Position numbers and translations under genes: made by a program
Assembly (NCBI GenBank): GCA_002102555.1
Contig: MCFL01000003.1
Location: 124,001 to 188,000 of the forward strand
DNA from: Catenaria anguillulae PL171
Taxonomy: Eukaryota > Blastocladiomycota > Blastocladiomycetes > Blastocladiales > Catenariaceae
Length of the DNA: 64,000 nt
Reading direction: 5' to 3'
The notes under the pieces: generated by a model
Seen by the model: only the letters and a program-made list of their open reading frames with translations
The model's database searches: none
Told to the model about the DNA's origin: nothing
Shown here: one piece after another, positions 1 through 11,074 of the stretch
Layout: every line of letters begins with the position of its first letter
Numbering within the stretch: position 1 is the stretch's first letter

Positions 1-866
1 TGGCTGTGGTCTTTCCATGCGTCAAGGGAGAGTCGATCAATGACGAGTGCGAACACTGGCTGGGTGCACCGTTCCACATATGAGCCGAAGGCAGAGGAAA
101 GTACTCGAGAAAACAAAAAAAAAAAACAAGAGAATGTATTCATTTACAACAAGAACAACCACGCAGATACGAAGAGTGGCGGATGAAGAAAGAATCAGTG
201 GCAGCCAAAGATGAGATTGAGAGAAGACACCTAGGGCATCCATCCGTGATCGCACAGGTACAGCACATCACGCGCGGAACGAAGGAAGACAAGAGTGTGT
301 CAAAGGATGAAGTCAGTAGCCATTAACGCCAGGCCAGCACGTAACGTGAAGGCAGCTAAAGACTTTTCCTGAACGAAAAAAAGGAGTGAGTGGCAGCGGT
401 GAGTTGTGGCTCGAGGAGCGAGCCATGCACTCACAAACAGGCATGCCATCCTTCATGGATCGTTCTTCACAAACCCGTCCGTGGTCCAATGGACTGAAAC
501 AAGAGGACCTCGATCGACCATACTCTGGAGTAGATTGATTTATCCCCTTTCGAGGAATCAACGGGTTGCCCAAAGCGAAGCATGTTGTTGCTGATGGGGT
601 GTACGAATGTGCGGACGCTGTCTGCCAGGTTGCTCTCAACTCATCGTTTTGAAGGGCGGGAAATGAACTCAATGAATGAATGGATTGAAATGAGCACGAT
701 TGCGGTAGGTAAAAACAAATGAAGTGGGTAAATCAAACGTCGAGTTGGTTACTCCATAGTCACGAATATGCACATGTGCGGCGCAGTTTTCGTCCTTGAG
801 AGTGAGGGGCCGTATTTTATTTATCTGGCCGTGTCCGCAACCCGGCGATGTGATGACGCGTCCCAC
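1..866. repeat. Left arm of large inverted repeat
   Basis: This stretch is the reverse complement of 4119-4981. Paired positions sum to 4982 without an indel over at least positions 1-672, and open frames in the two copies translate identically. Near the inner end there is one 3-nt difference (around 845), after which homology stops at about 866. The arm starts before the window, so its outer end is unknown. I recognise no gene in it. It contains an A-rich run near 113-127. Confidence 0.93.
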
Positions 867-1325
867 CTTGATACGGTGTGTCGTCCACTTTGTTGAGTCT
901 ACCTGTAATTGCCCAACGGTCTGCAGCCAAGGAGCTCTCAATGTGAGGACTTGGTAAACCATAGACGGGAACAGGCAGAAAGAGCAAAAGTGAGGTGGGA
1001 GGTCAGACGTAGTGGTCGTGTAACGCTGAACCCCATGCTCGGACTGCTTGAACAGAGGACCGTCTGATGTCTCGCTACTTGCTGCGTCATGCACGATCAC
1101 GGCAACAATTGTCTTGCTTGCGCCGCTTCCACACAATCGCGCAAACGTGACAGCGCACTGTCACACCATCCCCCTCCTCAAATCCAGGCGCACCTACGCT
1201 TGTCCGAGGAACTGACGCCAAATGTGGGCGTTGGCGCGCAGCGCACGTGGTGCGGCTTGCGGATTGTAGCGCTGCCGGCGAATTGACGTCTTGAGAAGGC
1301 TCTGGGCGGTCCGGAACGCGAGGAG
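867..1325. other. Non-coding spacer inside the inverted repeat
   Basis: About 460 bases between the left arm and the end of the integrase remnant. The short open frames here show no recognisable protein. It does not contain the 90-bp sequence that adjoins the right arm at the equivalent place, so the two arms differ at their inner junctions. Confidence 0.4.
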
Positions 1326-2989
1326 CTATGCTTTCGGGGTGGGGGCGAGGTACTTGCGGAGCATGCGATGGTGGCACGTGCCCGCATAGCGGCCAGTCGT
1401 TGGGTCGCCAAGGCGGTACTCAGGCAGCAGATCGCGGTTGCGGGACACAACTTGCCGCATCACTACAAACGGTCCGAGAAAAGGTGCCTGCAGCTTGCCG
1501 GCTCGGGAATCGAACTGCGGGTCACGGCGCAAAACAAGGTCGCCAGTGAGCAACGTGCGAAACGGCACCTTCTTATTGAAGCGATCCCGGCGCTTGACGC
1601 GCGCCACTGTGAGCTGGTCGGTAACGTCTCGCCTCACCCAAGCCAAGTCCTTGATGGCGGCTTCGCGCTTGATGCAGTCCACCCACGGCTGATTGCGTTC
1701 GACGGCCAGCCTCGGCTCGTGGACGTAGAGCAAGGAAAAGGGCGAGAGCTTGGTCGTCTCGCGCGGCGAAACTCGGTCCGCCCAGAGCGCCTCGTGCAAC
1801 ACCTCCGGCCAAGCCAGGCCACGAGCTTCAACCAACTTGGCAAGGGCGCGCAGCAAGGTCGCATGGCCACGCTCCACAACTGCGTTGCCTTGAGGGTTGT
1901 AAGCGGTGATGCGATGCATGCGGCTCCCGCGCTCCTTGGCTAACGCTTCCACCGATGAGTCGCCACACTGGTTGTCGGCAATGATGCACGCGGGTGGGCC
2001 AAACCGTCGAAAAATAAAGCGGTCAAGGAACGACTTGACGTGGGACGAGTCGGTCGATGGCACCACCTCTGCTTCCACCCACCCTGAGAGGTGGCAACGC
2101 GCGGCGAGGAGGTACTTGCCCGTGGGCGATTGCTCGACGGCAACGTGGTCGAGGCCGATATCCTCCATTGTGGCGAGCGAGACCAGGCGACCAGCAAGTT
2201 GGGCTGCTTGGTGTTGGCGGGAATGGCGTTGGCACGGGTCGCACATGGCAATTGTGGACTTGACGTCGCGGTACTGATGATGCCAAAAGAATCGGGAGCG
2301 GATCGTGGCCAAAGTGGGGTGAGGCCACGGTGGCCGAGTTCGTCGTGGACGGATTGGTTGATGAGCTGCTGGGCACGCACACAGTCGACCCCCAGCCTTG
2401 GGACCGACCCATCCTCATGCTTGTACAGGTAGCCGTCGACGAGCAGGTACCGCTGGGCCTCTTGGGCGACGTCCACCGTGTGAGCCAGACCGGAGCTAAG
2501 GAGCACCCGTTTGAGAGCGGCGTGGCGCGGGTTGAGGTGCTGCTCGCCATCCGCCATGCACGAACGTGCGGCTGTGGTCCCGTCGACAGCGTTCACGACC
2601 ATCCATTCGTCGGAACCCACAGTCAAGCATAGTCCGTCCAGTTTCTCTTCGACAAACCGGTCCACGCCTTGCTCGTCCTCTGTGACCTGGTCTTCCTTGC
2701 CGGGCACAACGGTTTCCATGCGGGAGAGAGCGTCCGCCGTTGGGTTCTGCTCGCGCGGCAGGTACTCGACGTGAGTGGTGTAGCTCCTGATGGTGACGAC
2801 CCAACGCAGCAAGGTTGCGTCCGGCGCGGACTCGGCATTGCGGACCATGCCGACCGCGGTGCGCGAGTCAGAAAAGAACGTGGAGTCCCCTTCGAACAGG
2901 TACGGGTGCAACCGCTTGACGCCGACGACCTGGATGGAGCAGCGTGGGTACTCTGTGCAACGGCGTGAGACAATATCGGTGGAATACAA
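1326..2989 (-). pseudogene. Gypsy-type retrotransposon pol remnant (RNase H and integrase)
   Basis: Reading on the minus strand from 2989, the first frame carries an RNase H tail (FFSDSRTAVGMV, then YLPREQNPTADALSRM, typical of Ty3/gypsy pol). It continues into an integrase: an HHCC zinc binding region (HDELGHRG, then CDPCQRHSR) and a catalytic core with IGLDHV, ADNQCGDS, and YNPQGNAVVERGH for the conserved glutamate segment. The two parts are in different frames (first bases of codons change class near 2300), consistent with a single-base loss. Reverse transcriptase and gag are missing: the sequence upstream of 2989 is instead hAT-derived. The element is therefore a truncated, dead copy. The integrase frame itself stays open for 328 codons. 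Confidence 0.85.
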
Positions 2990-3061
2990 GAAGCGGTATG
3001 TGAAGTATTTTGCCGTGCTTCATTCTTGCCTCACTCACCACAGTCTTTGTTTCCATCCAGC

Positions 3062-3760
3062 TTTTGTCAAACTCGTCCGAGAATTCAATCCCAACCCGCC
3101 ATCTGGCCCTCAGAGTGCCGCTCAGCCCATCGCCTGCGTGTCGCCATCCGCGTCAGCTCTCGAATCATTCATTGTCGACGACCATCCTGCGGCCAAGCGG
3201 CAAAAGAATGGAACGGGCGACCCAGTTGCCCAAGAAATTGATAAGTACTTGGCCGACGATTGTGTCAGGCTGGATCGGGAAATCCACAAGTGGTGGGCCG
3301 CCAACACCTCATACCCATTGATCCGCAAGGCTGCCCACGCCATGCTCGCCATGCAAGCAAACTCGGTTCCGTCTGAGTCGCTCTTTTCGCTCTGGAACTG
3401 CTCGTATGCGGAAACCTTGGAGCGACGCGTGCTGTGGTGACAACGTGGTTGCGCGCTCATCTGGGGATCCTTCTCGACACGGATTTCGGTGCGCACATGC
3501 AAAAATTGACTGTCGAATTCATGCGCAAGAACAAGCTCTCGCACTTTGATTGGTCGTTGGGCGACTTGCCCGACCCTAGCACGGCGCCGCTTGGAACCGC
3601 AGCCATGGACGAGTCCAGATCGGACAGCGGCGACAAGGATGTGGAGCAGGGTGATGGAGCGGATGCGTCTGAAACGGGCGAGATGGATGTTGAGGGGCAG
3701 GAGGGGTTAGCGCAAGAATCTGGTGAGGGCGAGGGCGAAGAGGCCGCCGCCAGCGAATAG
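3062..3760 (+). pseudogene. hAT-family transposase, C-terminal dimerisation region (fragment)
   Basis: A plus-strand frame ending at 3440 contains the hAT dimerisation signature: EIDKYL, a tryptophan pair in HKWWAAN, YPLIRKAAHAMLAMQAN and SVPSESLFS. The matching continuation (TTWLRAHLGILL, then an acidic tail ending at 3760) is in the next frame, entered near 3390-3434 by a -1 shift. Only the C-terminal end of the transposase is present. The N-terminal BED finger and RNase H-like catalytic core were not found. It lies head to head with the gypsy remnant, so the interior of the inverted repeat is a chimaera of two unrelated element classes. Confidence 0.75.
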
Positions 3761-4026
3761 AGCCGCCAGCCGCAGGAGCCGGAATTGGTCGACCGCGGAG
3801 ACGACAAAAATGTCGGATCCGACGTTGATGCAGTGGATGACGTCGGCGAGTGGGGCGCGTGGGAATGTGAATGGGCGCATTCCCAGTCGTCAAATGAGTA
3901 ATTCCTTGTCGCTGTGTGTGCTTCTTTGCCCTGGTCGTATGCATTGTATCGTTCAACTGTGATTCACCTTTTCTCCATCCCAGTACTTATCTCTTTCAAA
4001 CGCAGCGCCAAACTTGGGCCAGGAGT

Positions 4027-4117
4027 GCACACTTGGAGCATGCTGCTGCAGCGCAAGAGCGTGTTCATCAGGTGTCAGGTCGTCAGGTGCAGGTGGGCGA
4101 AACCGATGAAGATGCAA
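4027..4117 (+). repeat. Imperfect inverted repeat, left copy, bracketing the right arm
   Basis: The sequence from 4027 to 4117 matches the reverse complement of 5127-5216 over about 90 bases. It includes shared blocks such as CAGGTGTCAGGTC and GGCGAAACCGATGAA, with one gap of about 8 bases. Together the copies form terminal-inverted-repeat-like ends around the 1.0-kb segment that includes the right arm of the larger repeat. Confidence 0.75.
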
Positions 4118-4118
4118 T

Positions 4119-4981
4119 GTGGGACGCGTCATCACATCGGGCTGCGGACACGGCCAGATAAATAAAATACGGCCCCTCACTCTCAAGGACGAAAACTGCG
4201 CCGCACATGTGCATATTCGTGACTATGGAGTAACCAACTCGACGTTTGATTTACCCACTTCATTTGTTTTTACCTACCGCAATCGTGCTCATTTCAATCC
4301 ATTCATTCATTGAGTTCATTTCCCGCCCTTCAAAACGATGAGTTGAGAGCAACCTGGCAGACAGCGTCCGCACATTCGTACACCCCATCAGCAACAACAT
4401 GCTTCGCTTTGGGCAACCCGTTGATTCCTCGAAAGGGGATAAATCAATCTACTCCAGAGTATGGTCGATCGAGGTCCTCTTGTTTCAGTCCATTGGACCA
4501 CGGACGGGTTTGTGAAGAACGATCCATGAAGGATGGCATGCCTGTTTGTGAGTGCATGGCTCGCTCCTCGAGCCACAACTCACCGCTGCCACTCACTCCT
4601 TTTTTTCGTTCAGGAAAAGTCTTTAGCTGCCTTCACGTTACGTGCTGGCCTGGCGTTAATGGCTACTGACTTCATCCTTTGACACACTCTTGTCTTCCTT
4701 CGTTCCGCGCGTGATGTGCTGTACCTGTGCGATCACGGATGGATGCCCTAGGTGTCTTCTCTCAATCTCATCTTTGGCTGCCACTGATTCTTTCTTCATC
4801 CGCCACTCTTCGTATCTGCGTGGTTGTTCTTGTTGTAAATGAATACATTCTCTTGTTTTTTTTTTTTGTTTTCTCGAGTACTTTCCTCTGCCTTCGGCTC
4901 ATATGTGGAACGGTGCACCCAGCCAGTGTTCGCACTCGTCATTGATCGACTCTCCCTTGACGCATGGAAAGACCACAGCCA
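4119..4981. repeat. Right arm of large inverted repeat
   Basis: Reverse complement of 1-866 with essentially complete identity except for a 3-nt indel near its inner end. The spacer between arms is about 3.25 kb. Near identity over more than 860 bases implies recent duplication, gene conversion, or an assembly fold-back. Homology may continue to the right of 4981, but its partner would lie before the window. Confidence 0.93.
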
Positions 4982-5126
4982 GCTTTGCTTGCCTTTGAAA
5001 CTGCAACCAACGACTGACTGAGGATTCCCCCACGACCGCGGCCGGCTGGCTGGCCAACATCGAGCCAATCGCATGCATCCAACCACGACGGAAGAAATCG
5101 TTACATGTAAGAACCCGTCAACTACA

Positions 5127-5216
5127 CCCGTTCATCTTTCATCGGTTTCGCCGAAGACCTGACACCTGACGAACAGGCTCTTGCGCGTTGTGCAGCAGAA
5201 TGCTCGGATGTTGCCA
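5127..5216 (-). repeat. Imperfect inverted repeat, right copy
   Basis: Partner of 4027-4117. On the plus strand this copy also holds a short open frame (stop at 5222-5224) with LTPDEQALARCAAEC. The left copy, read on its own minus strand, holds the related LTPDEHALALQQHA. The similarity therefore could be a decayed coding segment rather than a transposon end. Confidence 0.7.
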
Positions 5217-5529
5217 CACACATCGAATGAAATGCCTCCTCATATACACATACGACACGTTGCGCGACTGTCCATGATAACGCAACATATTTATAGATAT
5301 ACAGCAGTGTACGCACAACACAAAGCCTGTGACGCAGTGAAGAAAGAAACACGACTCCAAGTCATGACAATCAGGAAACATGACACGAGAGGTCAACTTG
5401 AAAGGGAAACAAAACAGAAACCATTGACCATGAGCGGCCCGCGGCGGCGCTAAACTGTACAACGCGCTTTCAGAAATAAGTGCACACTTTTCCAACTTCT
5501 TCTTCCTTCAGCGCCCAGACAAGTCCTCC

Positions 5530-7617
5530 TCACACAAACTCGGGGAACATGCGCGTCCAGTAGCCGGCCAAAGTTGTCAGCCCGAGGCGCAAGAGCCGCT
5601 GCTTCACCTGGCGTGCTTGCACATGGTCACTGAGTGCACGCGGCCAGCGTTGCAGCAAGAGTGCGAGGATGTTGGCATGCAAGTTGTTGACCTTGCTTTC
5701 CGCAATATCACCTAGGAAACCCGCCCACACCTGCCCCTCCTCGGCTGCCAAATCCGATTCTGAATCCATTGGTCCCCTCTCGCCCAGCAAGCAACAAATC
5801 ACACCCACTTGACTCGCGCGGGTGGCGACCCTGACGAGATCAGGAACCCATGCAGATACGAGACTGCCGCTCTTCGCAGACCACCACTGCAGCACGTTGA
5901 CATGGCCGAGTCGACTCGTGGTCTTGAGCCAATCAAGCTTGGGCGTCACGGCTGCATCACCTGGCTGATGGCTCTGGCTTTCCGACCATTCAAGCACACT
6001 AACTTGGCCACGCTCGGTCGCCGCTTGAACAAGGCCCCCAAGCGCTTGAGTAAGCTGGGTACCTGCGTTCTGGGCCAGCTGTTGCTGTTGCTGTTGCTGC
6101 TTGAAGAAGTAGTCCACAATGTCAACATGTCCATGCCCAGCTGCCTCGGCAATCAACTTGGTCATCAATTGGGCATGATCGGCCCCCTTTGTCGGCTGAG
6201 ACGTCTTGGGTGTCCACCACCAGCGCACCATCGGCAAATCACCTGCACGCGCTACGTGAATCATTGTATACTTGACGCTTTTCAGCTTCAAGTCAATGTT
6301 GAACTCCTTGCCATGAATTTCCCACCATTCCACAACCTCGAGATGCCCATGTTTGGCAATCTCGTCAGCCAGGATGTCGTGATTCTTTAAGTAATGCGTG
6401 TTCCCACTCGCGCGCAAATCGGCAATCAGTTGCTGAACCAGGCCCAAATGCCCGCCCGCGCTGGCAGCCGTCAAGCAACGATGCATGCCGGCAATTTGCG
6501 CGCATGCGGCCACAAAGGTCCGGAAATGGCGCACATTATCGGCGGTTGTGATGGCCATAAACTGGCGGGCGCACCAGCAAATCATGTCGGCTGAGCCGCT
6601 GGCGAATGCGGCGCGGGTCAGCTCAATTAGCGTATCCTTCGACCTGCGGCCCGGCTCTGGGATTGGGGAAAATGTCCACAAAACCTTGGCGCATTGAACA
6701 TTTCCGCTAGCCACGATCCGGGTCCACGCTTCTATATCCATGGCGGCAAACGCGGGCGATGCCAACTTGAGTCCGATGCCGCGTAACACGGCCTCAAAGC
6801 CACGCACCGCGGCCACAGTTAGCAGACGCTGCACTTGTTGCAGGCCCGCCATGCGCTCTCGCGCCTCGTCCGTGAATGCTTGGTGGTTTTGCACCATCAT
6901 GGTGTCAACCTGGAAATGCTGAACGAAGTACCAATGCAGCGCATCGTACACGTCAAACTCGGCAACGTCTCCTTGCATACATTCCAGCATTTCATCCAGT
7001 GTCAAATCGGCAAACCTCAAGACGCCAGAGCCAGCTCCACTGCCGGCAGCCGCCACTCCTGGGTCATTGTCGATGCGCATGCGGTACCACCATTCAAGAA
7101 CGACAATATCTGCGCGCTTGGCCGCCGCCAAGAGTCCTTTGCGGCTGTACTGCAACGTCCAAACCCCGCGACGTGCTAGGTCCATCAACTGATCCAAGAC
7201 TCGAATCGACTCGGCGTCACCAGCGCTGGCGCGGCTCGCGACATCCAAATCCAACCACCATGCTTGCGTGAGCATTGCAGACAGCAGGTCGGGACACTGC
7301 TCGGACGGCGCGGCCAAGAGGAGCTGGCCAAGGCGCGCGTGGTTGTGCGTACTACGCGTCGAGCGCATGGCAAACACAAGAATGTGATTGATCAGCTCGT
7401 CCGTGACAGTGGTAGCGTCGTGTGTGGGCGACGCGGCCGAGGGCAGGCTAAGGTGCAGCATTGCAATGCTGGCCTGGGCTTGGGCGTCAACCAAGGGGGA
7501 GTCGGGTGCCGCCTCGTCGTGAGTCAGTGGATGCGGAAGGTCGCTCGAAGGCATGGGCGGCGGCGTGGTCGAGCCGGAGGGCGTCGGCGGGGACGAGGGC
7601 GGGTACATGGGGTGCAT
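5530..7617 (-). CDS. Ankyrin-like repeat protein, 695 aa
   Basis: A single-exon minus-strand gene with an ATG at 7617. After a Pro/Ser-rich N-terminus (about 1-45) there is a leader segment (DELINHILVFAM) and then degenerate ankyrin-like helical repeats. Each carries a short hydrophobic motif such as VLEWWYRM, VVEWWEI, MVRWWW, IVDYFF and VLQWWS, spaced 35-70 residues. A poly-Gln run of about eight residues sits between repeats. Proteins of this architecture are strongly expanded in blastocladiomycete fungi and are presumed to be protein-interaction scaffolds, but no specific partner can be named. No signal peptide or membrane segment is evident. The long antisense frames in this interval are shadows. 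Confidence 0.85.
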   Translation of the reverse strand: MHPMYPPSSPPTPSGSTTPPPMPSSDLPHPLTHDEAAPDSPLVDAQAQASIAMLHLSLPSAASPTHDATTVTDELINHILVFAMRSTRSTHNHARLGQLLLAAPSEQCPDLLSAMLTQAWWLDLDVASRASAGDAESIRVLDQLMDLARRGVWTLQYSRKGLLAAAKRADIVVLEWWYRMRIDNDPGVAAAGSGAGSGVLRFADLTLDEMLECMQGDVAEFDVYDALHWYFVQHFQVDTMMVQNHQAFTDEARERMAGLQQVQRLLTVAAVRGFEAVLRGIGLKLASPAFAAMDIEAWTRIVASGNVQCAKVLWTFSPIPEPGRRSKDTLIELTRAAFASGSADMICWCARQFMAITTADNVRHFRTFVAACAQIAGMHRCLTAASAGGHLGLVQQLIADLRASGNTHYLKNHDILADEIAKHGHLEVVEWWEIHGKEFNIDLKLKSVKYTMIHVARAGDLPMVRWWWTPKTSQPTKGADHAQLMTKLIAEAAGHGHVDIVDYFFKQQQQQQQLAQNAGTQLTQALGGLVQAATERGQVSVLEWSESQSHQPGDAAVTPKLDWLKTTSRLGHVNVLQWWSAKSGSLVSAWVPDLVRVATRASQVGVICCLLGERGPMDSESDLAAEEGQVWAGFLGDIAESKVNNLHANILALLLQRWPRALSDHVQARQVKQRLLRLGLTTLAGYWTRMFPEFV

Positions 7618-7914
7618 TGCAATGGGTGGGGAGACTTCTTGTTTTTTGCATCAAGTGTCAATACAATCACCCGTTGGTATGGAGTTAGTCTCGAATCCAA
7701 ACCCTCAACTTGGTCGATCATACAACATCCCGAGCTTCTGTTTTCCCACAACATTGATCACACTCCTCGCAGAGGTCTATGCGACATGCCTCACCGGCGC
7801 CTTTGTGGGCGAAGGGCTCCATATCCCCACAAGCAGTTAGCCAATCCGACCAGTCTTGGTTCCAATGTTGAAGCAACTATCTGACACTCGCAGAATTCCC
7901 ACCCTCGACGGCGC

Positions 7915-8076
7915 TCACAAAGATACTGTCCATGTTGCGCGAATCTGACCAAGCTGAGAACCGACTTGTGCACCATGCGGGAACAAATGCTCCCAAAAGT
8001 CAAGCACTGCGACATGGCCGTGACGAATGGCAGCGAGCATGGCTTCCTTTGTGAAGTGGAGCTTGAAGGCTTGCCG
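7915..8076 (-). pseudogene. Fragment of a second ankyrin-like repeat protein
   Basis: Upstream of the ankyrin-like gene, a minus-strand frame has about 50 residues of the same style (FTKEAMLAAIRHGHVAVLDF) and then a stop. No 5' continuation in frame was found. It resembles one ankyrin helix pair and is best read as a relic of a duplicated copy or an isolated exon of a gene I cannot reconstruct. Confidence 0.45.
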
Positions 8077-8953
8077 GTTCCGTTGGCTGCACTTGAACCA
8101 TGTTACTTGAGAAACACCGCAGGGAAGCATCGATGCACAACCCATGATTGATCGACTCCAGTTCCCGATGTTGCCGCCAATACCTGAAAATCAATGGCCT
8201 GTTACCTTCCTTCCCTTTCGTGGCATGTTGCTCCCATCACACTTTCCCGCTTGTACGAGACGAACGAGTCCCAGTCCAAGTCACCAAGTTCAACTCCAAC
8301 AAGAAGAGCAACAACCGATCGATTGATCCATCGAGACCTGTCATACTCAACAGATCGATGGGGACACGCACTCGAGATGTGGTGGTCTGTTGATGTGAAA
8401 ACGCGTGCAGCAAATGCAGCCCAACCTTGCAAGGTAGCCTCGGAAAGCGCACCCAACCCTCGTGACGAGGATCCTGCTGTTCCCACTCGCTTACTCTCTC
8501 TTCACGGGAGAGGGCTGACATGTGTGGATGCTTGAGCAACTGCCGTCTTACACGGATCACACGCCAATAGCACATGAAACTGTATTTGGGGCAGTCTTTC
8601 CTCTGCTGGCGACATTTCCAATCGCGGGTTGTAAGGGCTGTCCTGCACGGTTTTTGAAGGAGAGGGACTGACTTGCTAGTCGCTCACATCAGGGGAACTA
8701 ATCGACTCTGGGGTTGCACTCGCACTCGTAGTACACTTTGTGGTCACAAATGCGCTAACGACGTGCTTGATTTATCGACTTTGTAGATCATGGGTCTCTC
8801 GCTCAGCAGTGGGTACATTCAAACAAGAACGTTGGGGAATAGTGCCGTGCTCATTTGGAAAGAATATGAAGCGGATCAGTGGACAATGTTGTGTCGTACA
8901 TATGTACGTACAAACCTTCAAGTTGAGCTTTCAAAACGAGCAGCAAACGGCTC
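8077..8953. other. Intergenic region, no gene recognised
   Basis: Several overlapping short frames on both strands, none with a family signature or a convincing start context. Confidence 0.4.
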
Positions 8954-9661
8954 CTAGCCCTTTGTCCCTTGTCTTGGCAATGCAGATGCGCTCGACTCGC
9001 TGGACCCAGCAAGTTGCTTTGGAATGTCCAAGTAAATGTACGCAATCCCCGCAGCCACACCAGGAAACACAAAGACGGCGGGCGGACTGATGAGGTACAC
9101 TGCGATAGCGCCAATGGCCGCGCCCTTGAGCTCGCGTTCCGAGAATGGGACAAGAGGGCGGCAAGCAGCTTGACCGAGATCGGATCCGTCATTGAGCTGG
9201 GCAGCTGCCGAGGAGTCACTTGATAGGGGAATCTTTGTCTCAGCGACATCCAATTGAGCAGGTAGCTCCTTGACTTCTTGCACAACAAATGGTGCCGAGC
9301 CGACAAAGAAGCCGATTAGGAAGAAAAACAGCTTGGGGCTGGCTTGGTAGGACAAGTAGACGAGAAGCGTATTGATGCCAATATCCGGAAGCGATTGACC
9401 CAAGAATTCCGGGCTGATTTGCGGGCCGCCAAACGAGTGGAACGGGCGATTGCGTGCTTGAAGGGTGATGTTGGAGGCAAGAGGCGGCCGATGCGTTGCT
9501 TGCGCGAATGGGCCGGCCCAACACTTGGAAGGTGTGGAACAAGTCGGCAAGACCATTCGACCGTCAGCACTCAACAACGTGGGCCTGTATGCGATTGATG
9601 AGAGCGATCGAAGCCCGAGGGCTGATCTTGAAGGCGTGGCGAGAGCTTGGAGGCGAAACAT
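8954..9661 (-). CDS. Small membrane protein with probable mitochondrial presequence
   Basis: The frame is open to 9775, but the ATG at 9661 begins a typical mitochondrial presequence (MFRLQALATPSRSALGLRSL: Arg/Ser/Leu-rich, no acidic residues), so I chose it (235 aa). Two hydrophobic stretches follow: one around LVYLSY-KLFFFLIGFFVGSAPF and one around AIGAIAVYLISPPAVFVFPG. The C-terminus is Ser-rich. I do not recognise the family. A motif RPFHS followed by LGQSLPDIGINTLLVYLSY is shared with the next gene upstream, so this is one of a tandem pair. Confidence 0.6.
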   Translation of the reverse strand: MFRLQALATPSRSALGLRSLSSIAYRPTLLSADGRMVLPTCSTPSKCWAGPFAQATHRPPLASNITLQARNRPFHSFGGPQISPEFLGQSLPDIGINTLLVYLSYQASPKLFFFLIGFFVGSAPFVVQEVKELPAQLDVAETKIPLSSDSSAAAQLNDGSDLGQAACRPLVPFSERELKGAAIGAIAVYLISPPAVFVFPGVAAGIAYIYLDIPKQLAGSSESSASALPRQGTKG

Positions 9662-9878
9662 GCCCGGTCTAGTATATTGCGTGGCGTGATGATAGTGTGC
9701 CAGTATTGAGCCAAGTGCACTGATCTGGCAGCGGGGACAAAGGTAAATATGTTCATATCTGTAACAGCAGTTCAATCGAGCGGATCACTTTCACCCTTTG
9801 GTGGTGGCGTAAGTATCATGTTGGGTTCTTGGTCTGCATTGCCGCACAAAAGACGCCCTATCTTGGATGTCTTGTCGG

Positions 9879-10466
9879 TCAGTCAGGCAACAGGTAGGTA
9901 TGTGTACAGTCGACAGGAGCAGCACATTCGGGGTTTGCCATCCCATTAAAGGATTTACCGAGTTTGAGATTGATGTGATACGCCAAATACACGAGTGCAA
10001 CACTCATGTTATAATCGCGTAAGGTTCGGCCAAGGGCGACCTGCTCAGCAGGAGAATGAAATGGCCGGGCAGCTTGAGGAACTCGAAGAAGATACGGGAC
10101 GAGCAGGCCGCGAGGCACGTTGTCAGCTCCCACTGACACGCGTGTGCCCAAGTTGGGTGTCAAAGTGGGATTGCGTGCGAATGAGAGCGATCGTAGCCAA
10201 GGACAGGTCAGTGCGGCAGCATGACGATAGGGAAGTGCTGAAAACGCAGGCAAGGCGAGACATGGTTTCTGGACAAGGTTGTGCTTGATGGACAAATGAC
10301 TACATGAATGGTGGGTGCTCTTTGGTGTTTGGCATACCCCAATCTGGCAGGAGATGAAACTCTTGCCATCCTTTATCGATGTAGGTAAGGTCTGTGGAGC
10401 GACGTGAGGGTCAGACCGTGAGACACGACGTAGTGACCCATATATATGAGTGATTGTTTCCCACAT
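9879..10466 (-). pseudogene. Degenerate tandem paralogue of the 8954-9661 gene
   Basis: A minus-strand frame contains WLRSLSFARNPTL, then RPFHS, then LGRTLRDYNMSVALVYLAY and KLG. These occur in the same order and spacing as the presequence and first membrane segment of the neighbouring gene. After KLG the similarity stops at a possible 5' splice site (GTAAAT near 9952). No exon encoding the second membrane segment was found, so it is either truncated or has an exon I could not place. Confidence 0.5.
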
Positions 10467-11074
10467 CCTTCAATTGGTGTCTGTGGCTTGAAGTGCGTCA
10501 GGGCTCTTTGCGTTCAAGTCGATGGAATTCTGTATGGCGAATGCATCAGAGCATTGACTGCACAACGGTAAGAACAGCTGCCATACCATACTGGACACTT
10601 CCTCGGGTGGCCTTGACGCTGAACCCTGCGGTTCTATGGACCAAATTTTGAGGTTCGCCATTAGGTACTGTCCCTCCCACGACAAGGAGGGTGCGTTTCT
10701 TGCAAAGTGTGTGCTATATATTGAACATATGGCCGCTGAATTCTGAAGTGCTCGTGACGACAGAAGACGGCAGAGGACAGGGCAAGAGATCCGAACAGGA
10801 AGAGGTCAAGTACACAATCAACGCTCACAGAATCCACCAGGCGGGGCGAGCGGTCCACATTTGGCTCACAACCCAGGCCAGTGCACTCAAGGATGCGTTT
10901 CCATGCAGCTGTCGTACGAAAGAAATTGTCGCCAAAGCACGACCACAGCTAGCCTACACTACCATCATTGGAGGTCCATCCAGAAAAAAAAGGATAATGA
11001 ATCGAGTGTGCCGTCGCAATCGCAACATCACCTCATTATTCGGAACTCGCCATTCCGCCAACAACATGTCCTCG
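10467..11074. other. Intergenic region downstream of CDC23
   Basis: No gene recognised. A long plus-strand frame running through here into CDC23 is Arg-rich, antisense to the Gly/Ala-rich C-terminal exon, and is treated as a shadow. Confidence 0.4.

Noticed and set aside
4310-4945. Duplicated open frames inside the inverted-repeat arms as genes
   Set aside because: They are identical only because the arms are. No family signature, and the residue composition is not protein-like.
5112-5224. Small Tim-like CX3C protein exon (CAAEC)
   Set aside because: Only one CX3C motif, wrong spacing from the preceding Glu, and no second motif or upstream exon found.
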